DNA of 64,000 bases from Methanothrix soehngenii GP6 (GCF_000204415.1 NC_015416.1:2294001-2358000), one strand, 5' to 3'. Shown: positions 26,637 through 35,288, numbered from the stretch's first letter. Program-made: numbers and translations. The notes: generated from the letters alone by a model not told the origin.

Positions 26637-27884
26637 ATGCGAGAAGATTCAAAGCCCGAAGAGACCATTCTTCCAGATCGAGATTATCTTATGGATCTGC
26701 TCAAGAATATCATAAGTTTCAGGACGGTCGCCCCTCCAGGAGACTGCTATCAGGAGATAGTGGAGTGGCTGGAGCCCATATTCAGGGATATGGGATTTGA
26801 GACGACCAAAATGAAGATGCCCGCGGAGGTATTTGCCGCCAAATGCAGTGATAGCCGGCTGGTAGGAGACCGGTACAACCTCCAGGCCGATTTATCGGTT
26901 GGAGCGGAAAAGACCCTGGTGATATATGCCCACCTGGATGTGGTGCCGGCAGAGGGCGAATGGGACACCGATCCATTCTGTGCGGTGCAGAAGAACGGCC
27001 GGGTCTATGGCCGGGGGGTCTCAGACTGCAAGGGATCGGTCGCGGCCCTCGTCGCTGCTCTGAAGGCGCTTTTGTCCAAGAAAAAGCCCAAGTACAATCT
27101 GAGCATTCTCTTGACCACCGATGAGGAGGTTGGAGGCTACTCCGGCCTGTGCTATCTGACTGATCTGGGCCAGGTGAAAGGGGATCTGATGCTCTGCATG
27201 GATGGCTTTTCCGATGACGTGGGGATCGGGAGCAATGGCATCATAACCTGGGATGTAATGGTTAAAGGTCGGTCGGCCCACAGCGGATCGAGCTTCCTGG
27301 GGGTCAATGCGGTAGAAAGGTCGATTTTGGTCATGGAGAGGCTTATAGACCTGAAGAAGGTGGTACAAGCCAGACGGTCCCGCCTTCCCGCCAGCTCGCC
27401 GGTGAAATCGGTGGGAATAGAGAACCTCATGCCAATCCTCAATATCACCATGATCAATGGAGGGGTCAAAGAGAACATAGTGCCCGATAGGTGCGTTCTC
27501 CGGGGGGATCGCAGGGTGATACCGGAGGAGAGGATGGAAGAGGCGATGGAGGAGATCGAGAGGGCGCTGGAGCCATTGAGGTCAGAGGGTATCGACTTTG
27601 AGCTGAAGTTCTATCCCGGATATCCGCCCATGAGCGTTGACCCGGAGCATGCCTGGGTGAATGAGGTGAGGGAAGCAGTGGAGAGGAGGATGGGATTTAT
27701 GCCCCAGCTCTCAGCAGCCCAGGGAAGCTTAGACCAGGCCTATGCCACAGAGAAGACGGGGATTCCCACCTGCGTCTACGGCGTGGGCCGGCAGCTGGAG
27801 AGCAATATCCATGCTCCAAATGAGAACGTGCGCATAGCTGATCTGGAAGGGTATACCAAATTCTTAATTGAGCTATTGCAGTAG
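26637..27884 (+). CDS. M20-family metallopeptidase/deacylase (ArgE/DapE-like)
   Basis: 415 aa from ATG 26637, preceded by GAAGGG. The di-zinc site motifs are IYAHLDVVPAEGEWDTDPF, GRGVSDCKGSVAAL and TTDEEVGGYSGL; the dimerisation domain lies around KGRSAHSGSSFLGVNAVERS. Relatives include acetylornithine deacetylase, succinyl-diaminopimelate desuccinylase and carboxypeptidases; substrate cannot be assigned from sequence alone. It is cotranscribed with gpmI upstream and mobB downstream (6-nt gap). Confidence 0.88.
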   Translation: MREDSKPEETILPDRDYLMDLLKNIISFRTVAPPGDCYQEIVEWLEPIFRDMGFETTKMKMPAEVFAAKCSDSRLVGDRYNLQADLSVGAEKTLVIYAHLDVVPAEGEWDTDPFCAVQKNGRVYGRGVSDCKGSVAALVAALKALLSKKKPKYNLSILLTTDEEVGGYSGLCYLTDLGQVKGDLMLCMDGFSDDVGIGSNGIITWDVMVKGRSAHSGSSFLGVNAVERSILVMERLIDLKKVVQARRSRLPASSPVKSVGIENLMPILNITMINGGVKENIVPDRCVLRGDRRVIPEERMEEAMEEIERALEPLRSEGIDFELKFYPGYPPMSVDPEHAWVNEVREAVERRMGFMPQLSAAQGSLDQAYATEKTGIPTCVYGVGRQLESNIHAPNENVRIADLEGYTKFLIELLQ

Positions 27885-27890
27885 TCTGAT

Positions 27891-28325
27891 ATGAAGGTCA
27901 TAGCGGTTGTCGGGACCAAGAAGACGGGAAAGACCACCCTGGTGGAGGCGCTGGTAAGATCCCTGGCAAAGCACGGAAAGGTGGGGACAGTCAAGAACAT
28001 GGTCGATCATCCCGTGGACCGGGGGGACACCAGAAGGCACTTCGATGCTGGGGCGGATGTGGTCATAGGTCTGGGCGAGGCGCGCCTTTTGGTAAGACGG
28101 GATCGGGGAGACCTGGAGTCTGCCCTGGCGGAGCTGGAGAGAGAGGGGATGGACTATGCGGTGGTGGAGGGCTTCAAGAACAGCTCTCTATTCAAGATCG
28201 TCATGGCGGATATAGAGGTGTCGAACATGGTGCGAAGGGTGAGGCTCCCTGAGGTGGACGAGGACCTGGTGGCGGAGCTCGCTGAGATGGTCCGGGGGAT
28301 GGAGGACTACAAAACAGCGGGCTAG
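27891..28325 (+). CDS. mobB: Molybdopterin-guanine dinucleotide biosynthesis protein MobB
   Basis: 144 aa GTP-binding accessory protein for MGD cofactor assembly. The P-loop is VVGTKKTGKTTLVEAL; it then has GKVGTVKNMVDHPVDRGDTR and DYAVVEGFKNSSLFKIV. It serves molybdo/tungsto-enzymes such as formylmethanofuran and formate dehydrogenases. It lies 6 nt after the M20 gene. A MITE-like element begins 28 nt after its stop. Confidence 0.9.
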   Translation: MKVIAVVGTKKTGKTTLVEALVRSLAKHGKVGTVKNMVDHPVDRGDTRRHFDAGADVVIGLGEARLLVRRDRGDLESALAELEREGMDYAVVEGFKNSSLFKIVMADIEVSNMVRRVRLPEVDEDLVAELAEMVRGMEDYKTAG

Positions 28326-28352
28326 AGAATTGACCTCAGCGAAAAAAATTGT

Positions 28353-28504
28353 GGCTCCTCGCTGTTTGTTATGGGTGAACTTGAATCGCAAATTCTCTGT
28401 ATCTTTTGTGCCTCAGTGATGAATCACGATGCACTGGCCCAACCACAGAGTCACAGAGGCTACATTCTCTGCCTGAACTCACCTGCATAATTCAGCGAAG
28501 AGCC
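28353..28504. mobile_element. MITE-like element, copy A (152 bp)
   Basis: It begins GGCTCCTCGCT and ends AGCGAAGAGCC, an 11-bp terminal inverted repeat with one mismatch that extends imperfectly to about 26 bp (ATGGGTGA against CAGGTGA). The interior is about 85% identical by eye to copy B at 47.35 kb. No coding potential. No target duplication is visible here (flanks AAAATTGT and GCCATTAT). It lies between mobB and a decayed ferredoxin gene. Confidence 0.75.
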
Positions 28505-28528
28505 GCCATTATTAGCATGCGGTGCTCA

Positions 28529-28996
28529 TCATAGAAAACATTCCGGCTCCTTTCGCTTCCAGTGCCGGAGATGCAGCCTCTTGGACGCGCGTCCCTGACC
28601 AGGCCAGGTTTCATCGTCCTCGCATTCTCCGGGCAGAGCTTGATACAGGCGCAACAAGTGATGCATTTATTTGTATCGATCACCTCGCTGTGGTCCGGGC
28701 GATGGCACCTACAGGGCATGCCTCTGCACAGATCCCGCACTGGATACAGGCATCACTCACCTCGAGAATGAATGCTCTCCGATCCAGGCCCTTCCGACGA
28801 CCTTGACGCATCCGTCCTTCGCCAGGATATCCTTAATTTCGGGAGAGTGCATCTTCTCGAACGTCTGGTTGCCATAAACGATTACGCAGACCGCAGGGTA
28901 TGGCAGGCCCTGATTGTATGCAGCCAGTCGGTTAGGAGTGCCGGCCCCCTTCCCATGTACACCGGCACGCCCACGATGAGCAATTCCTTACATAAG
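28529..28996 (-). pseudogene. Remnant of a flavodoxin-ferredoxin fusion (EFR1-type)
   Basis: Read on the minus strand, pieces in several frames line up into one decayed protein: a flavodoxin segment (KELLIVGVPVYMGRGPALL, then AVCVIVYGNQTFEKM and VVGRAWIGEHSFS), a first 4Fe-4S motif (CIQCGICAEACPVGAI), a second one (CITCCACIKLCPENARTMKP) and a tail KRLHLRHWKRKEPECFL. At least three frame changes are needed and the N-terminus is missing, so it is not functional. It starts immediately after the stop of the binding-protein gene upstream; copy A of the MITE lies just beyond its 3' end. Confidence 0.75.
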
Positions 28997-28999
28997 AAA

Positions 29000-30505
29000 T
29001 TACTGCAGTATCTTGGTGATGACCAGCCTCCATTCCCTGCCATGCAGCCCAGCTGTAGTCCAGTATGTGTCCTTGGTCACTGCCTTCTTATCTTCTTCAG
29101 TGACCTGGAAGCTATAGCTTCCGTGCCCGGACCTGTCCACGATTATCCTCTCTCCCAAGGCCAGCAGGCCGGGATATGGCGCATAAAGCGGGTCCTCGAA
29201 TAGATACTTCCCTATCTGGCTCTCATCTCGGTCGTGGGCAATTAGACCATCCAGATGCATTGACCAGAAGCTGTAGTCAGTGATATTGCTCCTGTTAGAG
29301 ACATCATAGTAGAGATGGGGTGCTACAATGGCATCTAGCAGTTTGTCTGGTTCAATGATGGCACTGATGCCCCCCAGGAATTCCCCATGCGGGGAGAATA
29401 CCGGATACGCAATTGATGTGCCGTTGTATCCCTCTACCAATGGCAGCTGTTTGCTAAACACAGGGATTTTGGTCTGCAATAAGCGGGCAATATGTTCCTG
29501 GTTACTTATATCGGCTCCTTCGGCTCTCTCGCTTCCTCTGCCTTCAGCTACGATGATCTTTCCATCCTTGCCAATTGTGACTGCATTGCTTATGTTTGAG
29601 TTAGTCCCTATCAGCTCACCAAGAACTCTGCGAGCAGCATCTCCCTCGAGGCCTGCTGTTGAGAGATTTTGAGCAGCATTAGCAATATCCGAATCTAAAT
29701 CATTCAGGCTTCCCTGCAAATCCGCCTGAATCTGAAGAAGCATAAAGACACCGTTTGCATCTTTCTCCTCTCTGATGCTATCCAGAGCTTCTTGGAAAGA
29801 CCGCACTACTGAATCAGGAGTCTCTTTATTAAATGCGAAGTAGGCATCGTTTTGGGCGAGTACGTATGCTATCTCGTAATTGCTTACATTTGCACCAGCC
29901 TCCTGGATAAGCACGATACCTGCTAAGTCATTATATGCCCAGGCATCAATGCTACCATCTTCCAGCTTCTCGATAATCGGTGCAGATGCGTTCTCAAGAA
30001 TCAGATCCTCCCTCATCAAGCCGCTGTTAAGAAGCCTTTCGACCACCACATCATCCTTGATAGCCCCTATTTTATATTTTTTCAGATCTTGTGGATCTGC
30101 AATGGTGACATTTTTATCCCTCTTTGCCAAGAGAACATCCCTGCCAGAGGCAGCAGGCCCCACCCACTTGAATAGCTGCTCTCTCTCGGGAAGCCTGGCC
30201 GTTGTAAAGAGAACGGTATTATTTTCGCTTAATGTCCTCTGATAGCCTTCTGTCCAGGGAAGAAGCAATATTATGCTCCTATTAAGGTCAACGCCCATTT
30301 TTTGCCATATCCTTTCGAGAAGATCTACGGAAATCCCCTGCAATTTGCCGTCTTCTTGAAAAGTGTAAGGTGGATATTGCTCGGTAATATAGGTCAGATC
30401 CTCCGCTGACGTTGTCTGATCAGCAGCCAAGCATGGGATATTAGCTATCGAAATATTCACTAGAAGCAATATTGCTATATATCTTAATGCACAAAATACC
30501 CTGAT
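29000..30505 (-). CDS. Exported solute-binding (SBP_bac_3-like) / Cache-domain fusion protein
   Basis: About 500 aa. After a signal peptide (RYIAILLLVNISIANIPCLA), residues about 35-255 are a family-3 periplasmic-binding-protein fold (LTYITEQYPPYTFQEDGKLQ; ILLLPWTEGYQRTL; WAYNDLAGIVLI; AYFAFNKETPDSVVRSFQEA). The C-terminal ~220 residues look like a Cache-type sensor domain (TIGKDGKIIVAEGRG; GEFLGGISAIIEPDKLLDAI; ITDYSFWSMHLDGLIAHDRD). There is no kinase or anchor at the C-terminus. TTG 30469 is the first standard start, but it truncates the signal peptide. An ATC at 30503-30505, 7 nt after GGAGG, gives a complete one, and I place the start there tentatively. Confidence 0.75.
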   Translation of the reverse strand: MRVFCALRYIAILLLVNISIANIPCLAADQTTSAEDLTYITEQYPPYTFQEDGKLQGISVDLLERIWQKMGVDLNRSIILLLPWTEGYQRTLSENNTVLFTTARLPEREQLFKWVGPAASGRDVLLAKRDKNVTIADPQDLKKYKIGAIKDDVVVERLLNSGLMREDLILENASAPIIEKLEDGSIDAWAYNDLAGIVLIQEAGANVSNYEIAYVLAQNDAYFAFNKETPDSVVRSFQEALDSIREEKDANGVFMLLQIQADLQGSLNDLDSDIANAAQNLSTAGLEGDAARRVLGELIGTNSNISNAVTIGKDGKIIVAEGRGSERAEGADISNQEHIARLLQTKIPVFSKQLPLVEGYNGTSIAYPVFSPHGEFLGGISAIIEPDKLLDAIVAPHLYYDVSNRSNITDYSFWSMHLDGLIAHDRDESQIGKYLFEDPLYAPYPGLLALGERIIVDRSGHGSYSFQVTEEDKKAVTKDTYWTTAGLHGREWRLVITKILQ

Positions 30506-30679
30506 ATCTCTCCCTCCTGGAATTGTCAGTATTAATGACGGGCACTACTGCATTTTAACATTTCGCAACCATTTTTGTATCGGGCTCCATACGATTTGAG
30601 GTGCATGCAAAAGTTCAAATTGCAGATGCCATAATGCGTTTGGCTTGTCTTTAGTAATCAAAAAAAGGAGGTTCGCGTC

Positions 30680-31876
30680 TTGAGTTCAGATATTTGTAGA
30701 ATGGCATCTGCTTTCGCCTTTATTGCACTCTTGGAGATATGCATCATAGGTTCAATGGCATTAGCTCAAACAGATCGGGATCAATTTGCTATGGAGGGAG
30801 CATCTGAACAGACGGTAAAGATCGGGGCGATATACAACCAGGTGGGGTCGCAATCGCCCTTGGATCTGCCGTCCGCCAGGGGAGCTGGGCTTGCAGTTGA
30901 TGAGATCAACAGACTTGGTGGAATCGATGGCAAAGAGATCGAACTGATCTTATGTGATGGCAAGAGCGATACTGCAAATGTTGGTGAATGCGCAAAAGCC
31001 CTTATCGCAGAAAACGTCTCGGCAATAATAGGCCTGAGTGACACAGATATGGTCCTAGCAGCAGGACCAATCACATCTGCCGCAGGGATACCTTTTGTCA
31101 CATCAGGAGCAACTTCTCCCAGACTGGCAGAGGAGAATGAAGGCCTGTTCTTGGCATGCTTTGGCGACAATGTCCAAGCCAGAGCGGGGGCTGAGTATGC
31201 CTTTAATGAGATGGGAATCAAAACATGCTCACTTCTAGTGGATGGGGATATGGAATTCGCTCGCCTCCTGGCCTACTATTTCAAGGAACGATATGCAGAT
31301 CTGGGAGGAGAAATCATCATGGAAGCCTTCATCAATGATTCAGATCAGGCGATTCTGAGCCAGGAAGTCTCTGATGCGCATTCTGAGATGATTTACCTTG
31401 CAGCAGGACCGGAAGAGGCCAAGGCTGTGATCGAAGCTCTGCGGAAGGCCGACATTGATAGTCCTATATTTGGCGGCGATAGCCTCGATTCGCTTGACTT
31501 GAGGCGAGATGGGATGGGAAGGATCATCTTTTCGACACATGCCCTTCTGGATGAAAACTCCTCCCGCACAGGTGAATTCGTTCGGGCCTACAAATCCGAG
31601 TACGGATATCCTCCTGAGAACGCCTTCTCTGCTCTGGGATATGATGCAGTCAAACTTCTGGCCGAGGCCATTGACAGGGCTGGATCGAGCGATCCGGAGG
31701 CGATTTTTCAGGCCCTTGGAAATACTTCAGGGTTTAGTGGAGTGACAGGGGATATAAGCTACCAGGATGACTGTCGCATACCTAACAAGGACGTAACCAT
31801 AGTATCGCTGATAGATGGGGAAATTGCTGATTTGGAAGTGATGCAATCCACGAATATGCCGCTTATATCTGGATAG
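30680..31876 (+). CDS. Branched-chain amino-acid-type ABC substrate-binding protein (Peripla_BP_6)
   Basis: 398 aa. The signal peptide is FAFIALLEICIIGSMALAQT, with no lipobox. The mature part has two lobes of the Leu/Ile/Val-binding-protein family: VKIGAIYNQVGSQSPLDLPS, ELILCDGKSDTANVGECAKA, VSAIIGLSDTDMVLAAGPIT, IPFVTSGATSPRL, and FGGDSLDSLDL. The start is TTG, placed 8 nt after a perfect GGAGG site. No permease or ATPase genes are nearby. It is divergent from the binding-protein/Cache gene, and the pair may sense or capture related solutes (inference). Confidence 0.88.
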   Translation: MSSDICRMASAFAFIALLEICIIGSMALAQTDRDQFAMEGASEQTVKIGAIYNQVGSQSPLDLPSARGAGLAVDEINRLGGIDGKEIELILCDGKSDTANVGECAKALIAENVSAIIGLSDTDMVLAAGPITSAAGIPFVTSGATSPRLAEENEGLFLACFGDNVQARAGAEYAFNEMGIKTCSLLVDGDMEFARLLAYYFKERYADLGGEIIMEAFINDSDQAILSQEVSDAHSEMIYLAAGPEEAKAVIEALRKADIDSPIFGGDSLDSLDLRRDGMGRIIFSTHALLDENSSRTGEFVRAYKSEYGYPPENAFSALGYDAVKLLAEAIDRAGSSDPEAIFQALGNTSGFSGVTGDISYQDDCRIPNKDVTIVSLIDGEIADLEVMQSTNMPLISG

Positions 31877-31995
31877 GAGTCCTTCTCCCCGTGGTCATGC
31901 GCTTCTGTCGGGCGATGAAGGAGAAATCCGTGATCCAGCTCAAACATAAACCTCTCCAGCACCTGAGAATACCCGCCCCCAGGTCCCGCTCGCTG

Positions 31996-32103
31996 TTGGC
32001 GTCCCCCAGCCCCAGGAAGCCCATGAGGTATAATGTTAGAATCGGCTTCTGTGACCACCTGGCCCGGTTGGCGTCCTCCAGCTCCAGGAAGCCCATGAGG
32101 TAT
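31996..32103. repeat. Two direct copies of a 36-bp sequence, 72 bp apart
   Basis: TTGGCGTC(C/T)(C)CCAG(C/T)CCCAGG-type sequence ending CCCATGAGGTAT occurs at 31996-32031 and 32068-32103 with only a few substitutions. The 72-bp period equals 24 codons and both copies encode the MGFL.L.DAN peptide on the minus strand. It is an internal repeat of the decayed gene rather than a mobile repeat. Confidence 0.6.
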
Positions 32104-32114
32104 GGGATCCCATA

Positions 32115-32173
32115 GGCTCCTCGCTATGTTGTATGGTTGAACTTGAATCCACCACAAAATTCAGCGAAGAGCC
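32115..32173. mobile_element. MITE-like element, copy C (59 bp, internally deleted) with 8-bp target duplication
   Basis: It starts GGCTCCTCGCT and ends AGCGAAGAGCC like copies A and B, but keeps only the ends (GGTTGAACTTGAATCC left-inner sequence joined to ACCACAAAATTC). It is flanked on both sides by ATCCCATA (32107-32114 and 32174-32181), a perfect 8-bp duplication. Removing the element and one duplication rejoins the decayed host gene. Confidence 0.85.
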
Positions 32174-32281
32174 ATCCCATAAGACCAGATCCAAGGTTAT
32201 GCGAACCTCCTCGTGAAGGGCTTTATGCCCCTGCCTGGCCAGCTCCTCCGGCTTCCGGTAGATGGCACTTCAGAGGATCCT

Positions 32282-32583
32282 TGATGTAGATGATTTATAT
32301 GAAATGTGATCAGGAGAGCTGTGCAGACAGTGTCTGCACTGTCTTCTCCTCTTCAAAAGGTATTCCCCATCCGGATCAATTGAAGATATTATCATTTTTA
32401 CGAGAAAAGAAAGAATTAGCTCGAAATATTTGACGGTTTTTGGAATCGGCAAGGGGATATTTTATCATGAGATTTTTGATAAAATCACCCCTATTATACT
32501 CTCAATAATGTGTTTTTGTCAGGATCACCGGACGGATAATTATCTATACCATGATGCATTCCTTGGATTAAGGAGGAATACTA
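32282..32583. other. Non-coding region upstream of the sulfatase
   Basis: About 300 A/T-rich bases with no credible gene. It contains a short palindrome-like stretch (ATCATGAGATTTTTGATAAAAT) near 32463-32485 and TATA-like CTATTATACTC near 32491, which is a plausible promoter for the sulfatase. A strong AAGGAGGA ribosome binding site ends at 32577. Confidence 0.4.
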
Positions 32584-35202
32584 ATTCCAAATCAAGCCAC
32601 AGTGACAATGGCTTTTTTGATTTTTTTATTCGCAATAGCAGCATCAGATAGCTTTTCTGCAGATAGCAGCAATTCTGCTGAAGCATCAGATGCTTTAGCG
32701 ATTTCTGATAGCCAATTGATCACCCAGACGATAGCAGCCGACGCCAAGGGTCGCTCCAGCAACGGATTGCTGGAAGACTCTGGCCTGGAACTGGTTACGA
32801 ATAGAAGAAAGGTCTTATCCGAGAGTTCGACCCTGGCAGATGTGTCCAATGAGGACGTAATCTCGCCCGAGCAGGAGACCGTACTGGTCATCAAGTCTGA
32901 AAAGAGCGAATCTACGTCCGCTTCTTCTCAGGGCACAACCGAGGCAAGTGAGAAATGCGTACCTCAGATTGGCCTGACTTATGCAGACTCAACACCATGT
33001 CCCATTGAGACCGTAAAGGCTCCAAAGGGGTCGCCCAACGTCGTGTTCTTGGTTTTAGATGACATTGGATATGGTGGCCTTGGATGCTTTGGCGGACCTG
33101 TCGAGACTCCAAATATAGATCGATTGGCTCAAGGAGGGCTCAAGTACACCAACTTCCATACCACTGGCATCTGCTCTCCCACCCGTGCCTGCATGCTCAC
33201 GGGCAGAAATCTTCATTCTGTAGGGGTCGGTTCTTTAATGGAGTTTGCATCGGGCTACCCCGGATATACGACTTATCTATCTAAAGAAGCAGCGACCATG
33301 CCTGAGATGCTGGTTGGGCAAGGGTACGATACGTATTGCGTGGGCAAGTGGCACCTTGCGCCTTCCGATTCTATCAACGCAGCAGGACCTTACGACCAGT
33401 GGCCAATGAGCAGGGGATTTGAGAGGTTCTACGGATTCCTTGAGTCCCACACCAGCCAGTGGTATCCTGACTTGGTTTCCGGCAGTACCCGCATAAAGCC
33501 GCCCGCCACCCCAGAGGAGGGTTACCATCTCTCCAAGGACCTGGTGAACCAGTCCATACAGTACATAAGCGACGGAAAATCCCTCCAGCCGGACAAGCCT
33601 TTCTTCCTTTACCTGGCCTTCGGTGCTGGCCATTGGCCGCATCACGTTCCCAAGGCCTACATCGATAAGTATAAGGGCAGATTCGATATGGGCTGGGATG
33701 CCATGAGAAACCAGACTCTGGCTAAAGAGAAGGAATTGGGAGTCGTACCTGAGAACACCGATCTGGCGCCACGTGACCAGTGGGTAAAAGCGTGGGACAA
33801 CCTAACAGAAGACGAGAAGAAGGTTTATGCAAGGTTTGCTGAGGTTCACGCCGCATACATCGATTACACTGATGAGCAGATTGGAAGGTTCTTGGATTAC
33901 CTGGAGGACAGCGGCCAGCTCAATAACACCATGATAGTGGTGATATCTGATAACGGCGCATCTCCAGAGGGTGACGCCAATGGTTTTACTAACACGGTCA
34001 TGTGGGCAAACTCGGTTTCCGAAGGAGGAGACTCGACCGGATTCCAAAACGACTTCCTGCCCATTCGCAATATAACCAATATCAGCACTATGCTTTCCAA
34101 GATCGATGAGATTGGCGGACCTCTGTCGTACCCGACCTATCCTCTGGGATGGGCTATGGCCGACAACACCCCCCACAAGCTCTACAAGTGGACCAGCCAT
34201 GAAGGCGGAACTCACGACCCAATGATAATATACTGGCCTGATGGCATCAAGGAAGAGGGCGGTATCCGGTCGCAGTTCTGTCACGCTATCGATGTTGTGC
34301 CAACTGTTCTTGATGTCCTGGAATTCGATGCTCCTGAGGTTTACAATGGCGTCACCCAGAAGCCTATCGAAGGAATTAGCCTGGCCTATACCTTCGCTAA
34401 CTCCACCGAGCCTACTCATAAGAAGGTCCAGTACTTCGAGATGATGGGAACCCGCGCCATATGGTACGATGGCTGGAAGGCGGTTGCGTTCCACCACCTG
34501 AACTATGGCCCTGACTTCCAAAACGATACCTGGGAGCTGTACAACCTCACCGACGATGTCTCTGAGGTACACAACCTGGCAGACCAGTATCCTGCCAAGC
34601 TTGAAGAGATGAAGGATCGCTGGTGGGCCGAGGCCAGTAAGTATAACGTGCTGCCCCTGGATGACCGCGCAGGCGCAAGGTACTCCGCTCTCCAGGCAAG
34701 AGGAATATCGACCTTCACCTACCTGCCCGGAGTAGAAAAGATCATGGAGCCAGCTATCCCCGACACGCGCAACAGCTCCTACACTTTGACTGCATATGTG
34801 AACACCTCCGGAAACGATAGCGAAGGCGTTCTCTTCTCCATAGGTGGCAGGTTCGCAGGATTGTCGCTCTATGTCAAGGATAAGCACCTCATCTTCGACT
34901 ACAATCTCTTCAACATGAAGCATTACAGAGTCTCCTCGATAAATGAGGTACCTGAAGGAGAGGCCACCCTGGGCTTTGAGTTCGAGAAGACCGGAAGGTG
35001 GAAGGGCGAAGGCAGGCTCTTCATCAATGGCAATGAGGAAGGAAGCGTGGATATGTCTTTCACAGTGCCCGCACGCTATTCCTTCGAAGAGGGTTTGGAG
35101 GTTGGACAAGATCCGCAGACGCCTGTGACAGACGACTACCAGAGCCCGTTCAAGTATACTGGAGATCTGGAGAAAGTGGAAATGACTGTCGCTAACGACT
35201 GA
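32584..35202 (+). CDS. Exported arylsulfatase-type sulfatase (Cys-type, formylglycine-dependent)
   Basis: About 872 aa. A signal peptide (MAFLIFLFAIAASDSFSA) is followed by about 110 Ser/Ala/Glu-rich residues, then the alkaline-phosphatase-fold sulfatase domain. The metal site is VFLVLDDIGYGGLG. The activation motif GICSPTRACMLTGRN contains the Cys (residue about 197) that must be oxidised to formylglycine, with WHLAPSD and VVISDNGASPEGD further on. A beta-sandwich domain of about 150 residues ends the protein. A GTG (32602) and ATG (32608) are available, but the GGAGG site lies 7 nt upstream of an ATT at 32584, which I use as a tentative start. The maturase is encoded convergently just downstream. 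Confidence 0.9.
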   Translation: MPNQATVTMAFLIFLFAIAASDSFSADSSNSAEASDALAISDSQLITQTIAADAKGRSSNGLLEDSGLELVTNRRKVLSESSTLADVSNEDVISPEQETVLVIKSEKSESTSASSQGTTEASEKCVPQIGLTYADSTPCPIETVKAPKGSPNVVFLVLDDIGYGGLGCFGGPVETPNIDRLAQGGLKYTNFHTTGICSPTRACMLTGRNLHSVGVGSLMEFASGYPGYTTYLSKEAATMPEMLVGQGYDTYCVGKWHLAPSDSINAAGPYDQWPMSRGFERFYGFLESHTSQWYPDLVSGSTRIKPPATPEEGYHLSKDLVNQSIQYISDGKSLQPDKPFFLYLAFGAGHWPHHVPKAYIDKYKGRFDMGWDAMRNQTLAKEKELGVVPENTDLAPRDQWVKAWDNLTEDEKKVYARFAEVHAAYIDYTDEQIGRFLDYLEDSGQLNNTMIVVISDNGASPEGDANGFTNTVMWANSVSEGGDSTGFQNDFLPIRNITNISTMLSKIDEIGGPLSYPTYPLGWAMADNTPHKLYKWTSHEGGTHDPMIIYWPDGIKEEGGIRSQFCHAIDVVPTVLDVLEFDAPEVYNGVTQKPIEGISLAYTFANSTEPTHKKVQYFEMMGTRAIWYDGWKAVAFHHLNYGPDFQNDTWELYNLTDDVSEVHNLADQYPAKLEEMKDRWWAEASKYNVLPLDDRAGARYSALQARGISTFTYLPGVEKIMEPAIPDTRNSSYTLTAYVNTSGNDSEGVLFSIGGRFAGLSLYVKDKHLIFDYNLFNMKHYRVSSINEVPEGEATLGFEFEKTGRWKGEGRLFINGNEEGSVDMSFTVPARYSFEEGLEVGQDPQTPVTDDYQSPFKYTGDLEKVEMTVAND

Positions 35203-35208
35203 ACCTTA

Positions 35209-35255
35209 GGTACGGGCAGTCTTCAGACTGTCCATACCTTTATTTTTATTTTATG
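35209..35255 (+). terminator. Hairpin plus T-rich tail after the sulfatase
   Basis: GGTACGGGCAGTC-TTCA-GACTGTCCATACC forms a 13-bp stem with G-U pairs at two positions, followed by CTTTATTTTTATTTT. It begins 6 nt after the sulfatase stop and also lies beyond the 3' end of the convergent maturase gene, so it may serve both. Confidence 0.65.
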
Positions 35256-35288
35256 ACTTGGTCAACGATGACTGGAACAGGAATTCAT

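Larger units (their letters stand above)
31880..32280 (-). pseudogene. Decayed gene remnant (possibly TPR-type), interrupted by MITE copy C
   Basis: On the minus strand, coding-like stretches can be read on both sides of the MITE: YRKPEELARQGHKALHEEVR and ITLDLVLWD before it, and YLMGFLELEDANRARWSQ, YLMGFLGLGDANSER and YSQVLERFMFELDHGF after it, in different frames. The repeated MGFL(E/G)L(E/G)DAN segment and helical style recall tetratricopeptide-type repeats, but I cannot confirm a family. There is no intact frame. Confidence 0.45.

Noticed and set aside
31996-32103. Two-copy direct repeat as a CRISPR fragment
   Set aside because: Only two copies with a 72-bp period, and both encode the same peptide in the remnant gene; no further repeats or cas genes.
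33802-35109. 435-codon minus-strand frame inside the sulfatase
   Set aside because: Antisense shadow of a well-supported sulfatase domain; no promoter or family.
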